NCBI GenBank assembly: GCA_964472785.1
Contig: CAYYMH010000035.1
Location: 1 to 43,508, forward strand
Reading direction: 5' to 3'
Length of the DNA stretch: 43,508 bases
Origin: CAYYMH01 sp964472785
GTDB taxonomy: Bacteria > Zhuqueibacterota > Zhuqueibacteria > Thermofontimicrobiales > Thermofontimicrobiaceae
Part shown: positions 26,254 to 34,491 of the stretch, piece after piece
Layout: each line of letters starts with the position of its first letter
Numbering within the stretch: position 1 is the first letter of the stretch
Program-made: the position numbers and the translations under genes
The notes under the pieces: generated by a model
Database searches by the model: none
What the model was told of the DNA's origin: nothing
Seen by the model: only the letters and a program-made list of their open reading frames with translations

Positions 26254-27093
26254 ATGAGCTTCAAAATAAAATTACGAAAAACATTTATTGTTATCTCCTT
26301 TCATTTATTGATATTTTTAGTGTCCGGGATTACATTGATCCCTTTTATTTGGATGTTGAGTACATCACTGATGCCAACCGGAGATGCAAGCACTTTTCCT
26401 CCGACGCTTATTCCTAAAGAGATTACGCTGGATCAATATAAATATCTGTTTAATCGAATAAATTTGGGACGTCATTTTTTGAACAGTTTGATTTTGGCGG
26501 TGTCTGTAACGCTGGTTTCACTTTTAATTAACTCATTAGCAGGATATGGATTTGCTAAGTTCAGTTTTAAAGGAAAACGACCAATATTTGTTTTTCTGTT
26601 AAGCTCGATGATTATACCGGCTCAAGTCACCATGTTACCAGTATTCCTCATTCTAAATAAAATCGGTCTCTTGAATACTTATTTCGGAATCATTATTCCT
26701 GGAATGGCAAGTATTTTCGCCATCTTTTTGATAAACCAATATCTGAAAGGGATCCCCGACAGTCTATTAGAAGCTGCCAAAATCGACGGCGCATCTCATT
26801 TCACTATTTATTGGCGTATCATTCTCCCTTTAGCCAAACCGGTTTTGGTCACCCTGGCTCTTTTTACATTCATGGGAACGTGGAATGACTTTTTATGGCC
26901 GCTCATCGTGATGACAAAGGAAGAAATGTACACTCTGCCCGTTGCCCTGGCAAATCTTTTCGGGGAACATGCCCATGATGTGGAATTAATGATGGCTGGT
27001 TCAGTCATTACAATTCTACCGATTATGATTGTGTTTATGTTTTTACAAAAATATTATATTCAGGGTATATTACTTGGTGGCGTTAAGGAATAG
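26254..27093 (+). CDS. Sugar ABC transporter permease 2 (MalG/UgpE type)
   Basis: A 279-aa permease with six helices and a CUT1-type EAA loop (LEAAKIDGASHFTIYWRIILPLAKP). The segment FMGTWNDFLWPLIV is diagnostic of MalG-type subunits. GGAG lies just before the ATG at the end of the previous gene. With permease 1 it forms the membrane channel. The absence of an ATPase implies a shared MsmK/UgpC-like subunit elsewhere. Confidence 0.93.
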   Translation: MSFKIKLRKTFIVISFHLLIFLVSGITLIPFIWMLSTSLMPTGDASTFPPTLIPKEITLDQYKYLFNRINLGRHFLNSLILAVSVTLVSLLINSLAGYGFAKFSFKGKRPIFVFLLSSMIIPAQVTMLPVFLILNKIGLLNTYFGIIIPGMASIFAIFLINQYLKGIPDSLLEAAKIDGASHFTIYWRIILPLAKPVLVTLALFTFMGTWNDFLWPLIVMTKEEMYTLPVALANLFGEHAHDVELMMAGSVITILPIMIVFMFLQKYYIQGILLGGVKE

Positions 27094-27145
27094 TGTTAAC
27101 AATTTTACTCCGAGATTTTTTATTTCAAATTTGTAAAAAAAGTTC

Positions 27146-27199
27146 TTGACATTTACTTTTTTTGATATTATATTGATTAATGTAAACGCTTACATTTAT
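27146..27199 (+). promoter_or_regulatory. Promoter and operator of the LacI-type regulator gene
   Basis: TTGACA (27146-27151), a 17-bp spacer, and TATATT (27169-27174) make a good promoter. The near-perfect palindrome TGTAAACGCTTACA (27181-27194) sits at the start point. It matches the operator at 24006-24019 in 13 of 14 bases, indicating autoregulation plus control of the ABC operon. Confidence 0.85.
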
Positions 27200-27260
27200 T
27201 TACAAACATGCTTTAATTAACAATAAATTATAACTGTAATCGGTTACGGAAAGTTGTAAA

Positions 27261-28292
27261 TTGGACATTAATATCAAAGAAATCGCTCGCCTGGCTGGAG
27301 TTTCGATTGCCACTGTATCCCGTGCCTTAAATAATAATGGTTCGGTAAAACCAGAAACTCGCCGAAAAATCCAACGCATCGCTCGCGAATTAAACTATAA
27401 ACCGAACCCAATTGCCAGAGGCCTATCCAGTAAAAAAACAGATACTGTCGGTGTTATTCTTCCTGAGATGGTTGATGAATTTTTTACTGAGATTATCCGC
27501 GGTATCGACGAGGAAGCTCATCGAACAAATAATTTTGTCATCGTCTCAAGCTCTTATAGCCAACGCAATGTTGTAGAAACGTTATTGGAATTTATGAGCA
27601 GTGGTCGCGTTGATGGGTTAATTTTGTTGGTGCCGCAAATTCATAATGACATTAATGAATTGATTCATAAAAGCAAACGGCCTATCGTTTTGCTCAACAA
27701 CAATTTCAATGATAATGGTTTTGTCAGTTTCAATATTAATAATTTTCAGGGAGCCTACAATGTAGTTGAGCATTTGATCGGTCATGGATATCAAAATATC
27801 GCTATGATCCAGGGCCCGGAAGGTAACATCGATGCAGATGAACGTTACCGTGGCTATGTCAATGCATTGAAAAATCATAATTTGCCTGTACAAAACTCTT
27901 TAATTATTCCGGGCGAGTTTAATATAAAATCAGGCTACTACGGATTTATCCGTTTAATGAGTCAACCCAAAAAGCCTGATGCGATTTTTACAGCGAATGA
28001 CATGATGGCGGTTGGTGTATATGAAGCATCAAGAACTTCTAACATAAAGATTCCGCAGGATGTCGCAGTCGTCGGATTTGATGATATTTTTCTTAGTCGT
28101 TTACTCTCTCCCAGACTTACTACGATTCATGTACCTATTGTTGAACTTGGTCGAAAATCCATGCGCTATTTGTTAAAAATGATTAATAATCAAGTCGATC
28201 CGAAAAAATCATACTGCGAAGAATTGACAACAGGTTTAGTCATTGGTGGTTCCTGTGGATGCAAAAATTCTACGATGCCGACATTATTTTAA
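27261..28292 (+). CDS. LacI-family transcriptional regulator
   Basis: A 343-aa regulator. The N-terminal helix-turn-helix reads IKEIARLAGVSIATVSRALN (5-24), with the hinge helix region PNPIARGLSSKKT, then a periplasmic-binding-like effector domain (TVGVILPEM, DAIFTANDMMAVGVYEA, VAVVGFDDIFLSRLLSPRLTTI). The start is TTG with GGAAAG seven bases upstream. It ends with an unusual Cys-containing tail (GGSCGCKN). Operators before this gene and before the ABC operon fit autorepression and substrate-induced derepression. The inducer would be a glycan breakdown product. Confidence 0.94.
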   Translation: MDINIKEIARLAGVSIATVSRALNNNGSVKPETRRKIQRIARELNYKPNPIARGLSSKKTDTVGVILPEMVDEFFTEIIRGIDEEAHRTNNFVIVSSSYSQRNVVETLLEFMSSGRVDGLILLVPQIHNDINELIHKSKRPIVLLNNNFNDNGFVSFNINNFQGAYNVVEHLIGHGYQNIAMIQGPEGNIDADERYRGYVNALKNHNLPVQNSLIIPGEFNIKSGYYGFIRLMSQPKKPDAIFTANDMMAVGVYEASRTSNIKIPQDVAVVGFDDIFLSRLLSPRLTTIHVPIVELGRKSMRYLLKMINNQVDPKKSYCEELTTGLVIGGSCGCKNSTMPTLF

Positions 28293-28440
28293 CATAAATA
28301 GGAAACAAGTGATTAGATATAAAAGGACTTACATATATTTGACTTTTAATCCCTTTGTTTGAATTAACTTTTTCTTTGCGAAAATGACACCGTTGACATG
28401 CATTGAATTGATAGTGAATTTAATCCTTTCATTATAAATA

Positions 28441-28456
28441 AATTAACTCGTTAATT
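28441..28456. promoter_or_regulatory. 16-bp palindrome upstream of the CBM9 gene
   Basis: AATTAAC-TC-GTTAATT: two perfect 7-bp arms around a 2-bp centre, 36 bp before the start codon. It differs from the LacI-type operator, so a second regulator or a messenger hairpin is possible. A TTGACA at 28393-28398 lies upstream without a convincing -10. Function is inference. Confidence 0.4.
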
Positions 28457-28491
28457 AATCACTATCTTTTAACCAAATTAAGGAGGCATGT

Positions 28492-31400
28492 ATGAAACAC
28501 TTCGTTACTATCATTTTCGTGCTGATGTTGCTACTGATGTTTTCAGTAACAACAATGTTCGCTCAGGGTCATGTTGATCCGCCCTATTTGCAGATTCAAT
28601 CGGCTGAAAATCCGATTACTGTAGATGGTCGGTTGGACGAAACAGACTGGCAGCGACGTTTCGATCATCTGGTTTTCCGTTCAGGTTTTACTCCCGGGGA
28701 TGTCGAATACGGTGTCACCGGAGAAGTAACAGTTCAAGCACCTTATACAGACACCACCACTACGATTGTTAAAATCCTACATCATGGATTAGACCTTTAC
28801 ATTTCTCTGAATTCCAATGATCAATCCGTGTGTCGTTTTGACGGCAGTTGGGAAGGTGACGGATTGTTCATGAAAATCAATGATGCCAGTGGCACCACGG
28901 TCGAGTACAAGCTCTATTTTAATTTAGCTGGTGCTGACCCGGATATTCATTTAGAGCAACCCGGTTTGTATCCCAACTCTGGAGAAGCCGCTGCCTGGAA
29001 ACATCCAGCGACAATTGTCAATGACACCACAGCAGCAGATTCAGGTTACACTGCAGAATTGGTCATTCATTTGGATGATTTAGGTTACACCGATCCGTAC
29101 GCCGATGTTCCGGTACTGTTTAACATATTTGACCCGGATGGTTACACTGGCGAAGACGGACAGGATTGGGCTGTTGGCTCTTATCACAAAATGTGGTGGG
29201 GCAGCGAATGGGGACCGGATATGCGCACTCTCAGATTGGCCGATCCACCTGCTGCTAATGCTATTGGTACAACAGATGAGATGGTTTTGGATGGTCAATT
29301 AAACGAAGATTTCTGGTCTGACGCAGAACATGTCGTCATCGGTAAAGGTTCAAATTTTTCAACTGCAGGCTATTACATGCAATGGGGCGATACCTTGAAT
29401 TCCTACACTGACCAAAGTATGGCAACTGTTAAATTTGCCCATAACGGAACCGATCTTTATATTGGTGTTCAATCAAATGATTCTTCTGTGTGTAAATGGT
29501 CACCCGGTTGGGAAGCTGACGGGCTTTTCTTGTGGATGACTTATAAGGGATTGATCCCGCAACCAGGAGAGCGGTTGGAAATCAAAGCGATGTATTTTGA
29601 CGCCACAGAAGGTGCGTCCATTACCTTTGAGACAAATGCCAATGTTCCTACCGGAGCCGCTGAAGGCGCTTCCTTCGAACCAACAGGCACTGTTACGCAT
29701 ACAGCAACTAATGGTGCTGATGTCGGCTATTCACTCGAAGTGCTCGTCCACACTGACATGTTTGGCTACAGCGAAGAAGATACTGTAAAATTGAGTGCCT
29801 GCATGTGGGACTTGGATTTTGCATCTGCTGATGTCTTCGATCCTAATGCTGCTGATTATGCACCAAATTGGTGGGGCACCCAGTGGGCAGATGCCAATTT
29901 TGAAAAATATTTTATGTACCGCGATGTCATTTTGTTACCCGTGGAGGAAGAACCGGAAGAATTAGGTCACGTTGATCCGCCCTATTTGCAGATTCAATCG
30001 GCTGAAAATCCGATTACTGTAGATGGTCGGTTGGACGAAACAGACTGGCAGCGACGTTTCGATCATCTGGTTTTCCGTTCAGGTTTTACTCCCGGGGATG
30101 TCGAATACGGTGTCACCGGAGAAGTAACAGTTCAAGCACCTTATACAGACACCACCACTACGATTGTTAAAATCCTACATCATGGATTAGACCTTTACAT
30201 TTCTCTGAATTCCAATGATCAATCCGTGTGTCGTTTTGACGGCAGTTGGGAAGGTGACGGATTGTTCATGAAAATCAATGATGCCAGTGGCACCACGGTC
30301 GAGTACAAGCTCTATTTTAATTTAGCTGGTGCTGACCCGGATATTCATTTAGAGCAACCCGGTTTGTATCCCAACTCTGGAGAAGCCGCTGCCTGGAAAC
30401 ATCCAGCGACAATTGTCAATGACACCACAGCAGCAGATTCAGGTTACACTGCAGAATTGGTCATTCATTTGGATGATTTAGGTTACACCGATCCGTACGC
30501 CGATGTTCCGGTACTGTTTAACATATTTGACCCGGATGGTTACACTGGCGAAGACGGACAGGATTGGGCTGTTGGCTCTTATCACAAAATGTGGTGGGGC
30601 AGCGAATGGGGACCGGATATGCGCACTCTCAGATTGGCCGATCCACCTGCCGTAAATGCAGTAGAAACTGAAGAAACTATCACTTTAGATGGTCAATTAA
30701 GTGAATCATTCTGGGATAATGCCGAATCGGTTGCCATAGCGAAAGGTTCCAATTTAAGCACAGCGGGTTATTACATGCAATGGGGTAATCCGGATAACAC
30801 GTACACCGATACCAGTGTGGCTGTGGTCAAATTTGTCCATCGTGCACATGATTTATATATTGGAGTTGAATCTAATGATGCATCTGTTTGTAAATGGTCA
30901 CCGGGTTGGGAAGCTGACGGACTGTTTCTGTGGATGACTTACAAAGGAATTATCCCACAACCAGCAGACCGGTTGGAAATCAAAGCGATGTATTTTGATG
31001 CCACCGAAGGTGCATCCATTAGTTTTGAAACGAATGCAAATGTTCCCACAGGTGCAGCAGAAGGTGCTTCTTATGAGCCTGAAGGCACCCTCACGCACAC
31101 GGAGACGAACGGCGCAGATGCGGGTTATTCATTGGAAATCGTTGTGCATACCGATATGTTTGGCTACAGTGATGGTGACACGGTCAAACTTAGCGCCTGC
31201 ATTTGGGATTTGGATTTTGCTTCTGCTGACGCTTTTGACGAAAACATTGCAGATTATGCTCCAAACTGGTGGGGCTCCCAATGGGCAGATCCCAATTTTG
31301 AAAAATATTTTATGTACCGCGATGTCATTCTATTGAATCAGACATCAGTACAGGATCAAAAAGAAGCGACTACGGTCACTGATTTCAATCTGAAACAAAA

Positions 31401-31656
31401 CTATCCTAATCCGTTCAATCCATCAACTTCAATCGTGTATAGTTTACCGACCGATACGGATGTAAAAATTGATATTTACAACGTATTGGGTGACAAAGTA
31501 CGCACACTCATCGATGGTAAAAAATCCGCCGGTAATCATACGATCACGTGGGACGGAAAAGATACGAGCGGAAAATTAGTCGGAAGCGGTGTCTATTTTT
31601 ATAAAATTAAAACCACTGAATTTGAAAAAACGAAAAAGATGCTGCTGATGAAATAA
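28492..31656 (+). CDS. Secreted CBM9-like carbohydrate-binding repeat protein with T9SS-type tail
   Basis: A 1054-aa exported protein. After a signal peptide ending TTMFAQ come four carbohydrate-binding-module family 9-like (DOMON-like) domains in the order A-B-A'-B'. A spans about 28-253 and A' about 494-719; they are identical. B (about 254-485) and B' (about 720-950) are similar but diverged. Typical CBM9 features are ITVDGRLDETDWQ, LYISLNSNDQSVCRF and WWGSEWG. The C-terminal 80 residues are a FlgD/T9SS-type sorting domain starting QNYPNPFNPSTS. No catalytic motif is seen, so it probably binds glycan at the cell surface. A strong AGGAGG site lies 5 bases before the ATG. A terminator follows, so it may be expressed more strongly than the downstream genes. 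Confidence 0.85.
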   Translation: MKHFVTIIFVLMLLLMFSVTTMFAQGHVDPPYLQIQSAENPITVDGRLDETDWQRRFDHLVFRSGFTPGDVEYGVTGEVTVQAPYTDTTTTIVKILHHGLDLYISLNSNDQSVCRFDGSWEGDGLFMKINDASGTTVEYKLYFNLAGADPDIHLEQPGLYPNSGEAAAWKHPATIVNDTTAADSGYTAELVIHLDDLGYTDPYADVPVLFNIFDPDGYTGEDGQDWAVGSYHKMWWGSEWGPDMRTLRLADPPAANAIGTTDEMVLDGQLNEDFWSDAEHVVIGKGSNFSTAGYYMQWGDTLNSYTDQSMATVKFAHNGTDLYIGVQSNDSSVCKWSPGWEADGLFLWMTYKGLIPQPGERLEIKAMYFDATEGASITFETNANVPTGAAEGASFEPTGTVTHTATNGADVGYSLEVLVHTDMFGYSEEDTVKLSACMWDLDFASADVFDPNAADYAPNWWGTQWADANFEKYFMYRDVILLPVEEEPEELGHVDPPYLQIQSAENPITVDGRLDETDWQRRFDHLVFRSGFTPGDVEYGVTGEVTVQAPYTDTTTTIVKILHHGLDLYISLNSNDQSVCRFDGSWEGDGLFMKINDASGTTVEYKLYFNLAGADPDIHLEQPGLYPNSGEAAAWKHPATIVNDTTAADSGYTAELVIHLDDLGYTDPYADVPVLFNIFDPDGYTGEDGQDWAVGSYHKMWWGSEWGPDMRTLRLADPPAVNAVETEETITLDGQLSESFWDNAESVAIAKGSNLSTAGYYMQWGNPDNTYTDTSVAVVKFVHRAHDLYIGVESNDASVCKWSPGWEADGLFLWMTYKGIIPQPADRLEIKAMYFDATEGASISFETNANVPTGAAEGASYEPEGTLTHTETNGADAGYSLEIVVHTDMFGYSDGDTVKLSACIWDLDFASADAFDENIADYAPNWWGSQWADPNFEKYFMYRDVILLNQTSVQDQKEATTVTDFNLKQNYPNPFNPSTSIVYSLPTDTDVKIDIYNVLGDKVRTLIDGKKSAGNHTITWDGKDTSGKLVGSGVYFYKIKTTEFEKTKKMLLMK
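28573..29252 (+). repeat. Perfect 680-bp direct repeat, copy 1
   Basis: Encodes most of domain A. By reading both copies in parallel I find no difference from 29971-30650; the offset is 1398 bp (466 codons), so the frame is kept. Identity ends abruptly at both edges, at a C/T change at the left and at codon Ala/Val at the right. Confidence 0.9.
29971..30650 (+). repeat. Perfect 680-bp direct repeat, copy 2
   Basis: Second copy, encoding domain A'. The sequence that follows (B') differs at many bases from the sequence after copy 1 (B), so the identity is confined to this segment. Recent duplication with conversion, or an assembly effect, could explain it. Confidence 0.9.
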
Positions 31657-31667
31657 TTTTAATGATT

Positions 31668-31711
31668 GGGGTGTCCTTATTTTTAAGGGCACCCCATTTT
31701 ATTTAATTTTT
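31668..31711 (+). terminator. Terminator between the CBM9 gene and the TonB-dependent receptor
   Basis: GGGGTGTCC (31668-31676) pairs with GGGCACCCC (31687-31695), with one G-T pair and extra TTA/TAA pairing in the loop. A T-rich tract follows (31696-31711). It is 11 bp past the CBM9-gene stop. Read-through would lower the expression of the operon that follows. Confidence 0.85.
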
Positions 31712-31771
31712 TGACAATTCTTGTTTGCAACCAGAAACCATTCCCTTTCATTAAATTAAGGTATGCTAATC

Positions 31772-34453
31772 ATGATACCGTTTATCAAAATAAAAAATTT
31801 ATTATTAATAGCGATGATTCTCTCCCTGATCGGTTATCTGGCGTATGCCGGACAAACCGGTAAAATTACCGGGAAAATCGTTGATAATTCTAATGGTGAA
31901 GCTTTGCCCGGTGTGAATGTTGTCATTCAAGGTACAACCATGGGGGCGGCATCGGATTTACAGGGAGATTATATCATTTTGAACGTACCACCGGGAAATT
32001 ATACGTTGATTGCTTCAATGATCGGTTATCAAAAAACAATTGTGGAAAAGGTAAAAGTATCTGTTGACCGAACGACACAAGTTAACTTTAATTTGGAGCC
32101 GACCGTAGTCGAACTTGGCGAGTCCGTAACTATCACGGCTGAACAGCCATTGATACAAAAAGATTTAACATCCTCATCCTACTCTGTCTCGTCCGATGAA
32201 ATCGGATTAATGCCGGTGGAAAGTTTTCAGGATATCTTGCAATTACAGGCTGGAATTGTGAAAGACGCTCAAGGAGAACTTCACGTCAGAGGAGGACGTT
32301 CCAGCGAAATCGCTTATATGATAGATGGTATGTCAGTTTCGGATCCATTTTCGGGTAAGTCAGCCATAAATGTGGATCAAAGTAATATTCAAGAAATGAA
32401 GGTTATTAGTGGTACTTTCAATGCCGAATACGGAAAAGTGATGTCTGGCGTGGTAGAAATTGTGACCAAAGAACCTGAAGATCAATTTCACCTCGGTGGA
32501 TCATTTTACACCGGCGACTATATCAGCAACCACGATGATCTGTTTTTAAACATCAATGGTATTCAACCTGCTGCGATTTATAACACCCAATTTTATCTGA
32601 CAGGCGCCGTACCGGGATTGAAAAAAAAATTATCGTATTATTTATCACTTCGTAAATTTTATAACGAAGGCTGGCTATATGGACAGCGTAGATACAATCC
32701 CAGTGATTCAGCAAATTTTCAAAACCCGGATGCAGTTTACATTGAGAAAACGGGTGACGATAAAATCGTTCCCATGAACGATCAATCCCAATATTTCGCC
32801 AATGCAAAACTCGTCTATCGAATCACACCGAATATGAAATTGAGCTACAGCTTTATCGGTAATCTTACTGAGTTCCAAAATTACAAGCATTTATTTAAAT
32901 ACAATCCCAAAGGTGATGTCAGCAATTCCGAATATGGATTTACCAATATCTTGAATTTCAATCACATGCTTTCTTCGCGAACATTTTACACGCTAAAATT
33001 TTCTCATTATTATTATGATTTCGAATCATTTTTATATGAGGATCCCGAAGACACAAGATATGTTAATCCCGTCCTGTTACGAAATCGTGAAGACGCATTC
33101 AGTTTCTTGACCGGTGGTACTAATATGTCCCACTTTTATCGCAACACAACCGTTGATGTTGCCAAATTCGACATCACATCCCAGGTTACGAAAATTCACC
33201 AATTAAAATCAGGTATTGAATATAAATATAATAACATCCATTTAAGAAGCTTTCCTGCATCATATCAGGGAGAGGAAGGAGGCGGTGTTTTTAGCTCTGA
33301 GGCTTTTTTTAACACCGGTGAGTACGAACATCACCCTGTCGAATTTGCTGGTTATGTGCAGGATAAAGTCGAATTACAAAACATGACGTTGAATATTGGA
33401 TTACGCTACGATTTTTTTGATTCAAACGGAAAAATACCGACAGACAGAAGGGATCCATCAAATTCGATCAAAACTGACTCAACAGGTTATAAAGAGGCAG
33501 AACCGAAACATCAGGTGAGTCCGCGTATTGGTATTGCTTTTCCTGTTTCGGCCAGTGGAGTTTTTCATGTTTCTTACGGACACTTCTTTCAAATTCCACC
33601 CTATGAATATTTATACCTGAATCCCCGCTTTGCTGTAGCTCCCGGCGGGCTAAATACATTAATGGGAAATGCAAACTTGAATCCGCAATCAACTGTCATT
33701 TACGAAGTTGGATTTCAGCAAGAATTATTAGGACAGTTAGGCATTGATGTCACCGGATTTTTTAAAGATGCGCGTAATCTTTTAGGAACGCGGATATATG
33801 AAACATATATTTTAGGCGATCGATACGCACTTTATGACAATCGTGACTATGGAAATATCCGCGGGATTACACTATCTGTCAATAAACGCCCAACGCCTTC
33901 TGATTTTCTGACAGTTTCCTTTGATTATACCTATCAAATTGTCGAAGGTAACGCATCCGACCCAAACCATGAATTTTACAATAAACAATCTGATCCACCA
34001 AAGAAAAGTAATATTCAAGTAATTCCTTTAAATTGGGATCAGAGACATACGGTTAATTTGTCAGTCTCTTTTGATAATCCAAAATATTTTGGCATCGGCT
34101 TAATCGGTCAGTTTCAGAGCGGATTGCCCTATACCCCAGAAATCCAGAGTGAAGAGACAACGTTCCAAAACAGCGGGCGAAAACCATTCAACTACAATCT
34201 CGATCTTCGCCTGTTTAAGCGTGTGAAATTCTGGAATATGAACTACGTTTTCTTTGTTAAAGTATATAACCTCATGGATCGAAAAAACGAAATTAATGTC
34301 TATTCGGATACCGGACGGGCAGGCTATTCGTTAGTCAGTACATATGTGGGTGAACGCAGAGCCTATGTAAATACGCTTGATGAATGGTTGAAACGCCCAG
34401 ACTTTTATTCAGAACCCCGGAAAATATTTATCGGTTTTGAAATTGAACTTTAG
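31772..34453 (+). CDS. TonB-dependent outer-membrane receptor with carboxypeptidase-regulatory domain
   Basis: An 893-aa receptor. After the signal peptide comes a carboxypeptidase-regulatory-like beta domain (about 27-112: GKITGKIVDNSNGEALPGVNVVIQGT and NVPPGNYTLIASMIGYQ). The plug follows (about 130-232: LHVRGGRSSEIAYMIDGM, GTFNAEYGKVMSGVVEIVTK), then the 22-strand barrel to the end. The ATG at 31772 is preferred because AAGG lies 10 bases before it; the ATG at 31763 is only one base from AAGG. It is larger than vitamin or siderophore receptors and resembles SusC-like glycan receptors, but no SusD gene follows. It likely imports glycan fragments across the outer membrane. Confidence 0.9.
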   Translation: MIPFIKIKNLLLIAMILSLIGYLAYAGQTGKITGKIVDNSNGEALPGVNVVIQGTTMGAASDLQGDYIILNVPPGNYTLIASMIGYQKTIVEKVKVSVDRTTQVNFNLEPTVVELGESVTITAEQPLIQKDLTSSSYSVSSDEIGLMPVESFQDILQLQAGIVKDAQGELHVRGGRSSEIAYMIDGMSVSDPFSGKSAINVDQSNIQEMKVISGTFNAEYGKVMSGVVEIVTKEPEDQFHLGGSFYTGDYISNHDDLFLNINGIQPAAIYNTQFYLTGAVPGLKKKLSYYLSLRKFYNEGWLYGQRRYNPSDSANFQNPDAVYIEKTGDDKIVPMNDQSQYFANAKLVYRITPNMKLSYSFIGNLTEFQNYKHLFKYNPKGDVSNSEYGFTNILNFNHMLSSRTFYTLKFSHYYYDFESFLYEDPEDTRYVNPVLLRNREDAFSFLTGGTNMSHFYRNTTVDVAKFDITSQVTKIHQLKSGIEYKYNNIHLRSFPASYQGEEGGGVFSSEAFFNTGEYEHHPVEFAGYVQDKVELQNMTLNIGLRYDFFDSNGKIPTDRRDPSNSIKTDSTGYKEAEPKHQVSPRIGIAFPVSASGVFHVSYGHFFQIPPYEYLYLNPRFAVAPGGLNTLMGNANLNPQSTVIYEVGFQQELLGQLGIDVTGFFKDARNLLGTRIYETYILGDRYALYDNRDYGNIRGITLSVNKRPTPSDFLTVSFDYTYQIVEGNASDPNHEFYNKQSDPPKKSNIQVIPLNWDQRHTVNLSVSFDNPKYFGIGLIGQFQSGLPYTPEIQSEETTFQNSGRKPFNYNLDLRLFKRVKFWNMNYVFFVKVYNLMDRKNEINVYSDTGRAGYSLVSTYVGERRAYVNTLDEWLKRPDFYSEPRKIFIGFEIEL

Positions 34454-34491
34454 TGTCGTGGTTTTTATTTTCAATTACGCGGAGTCAAAAT

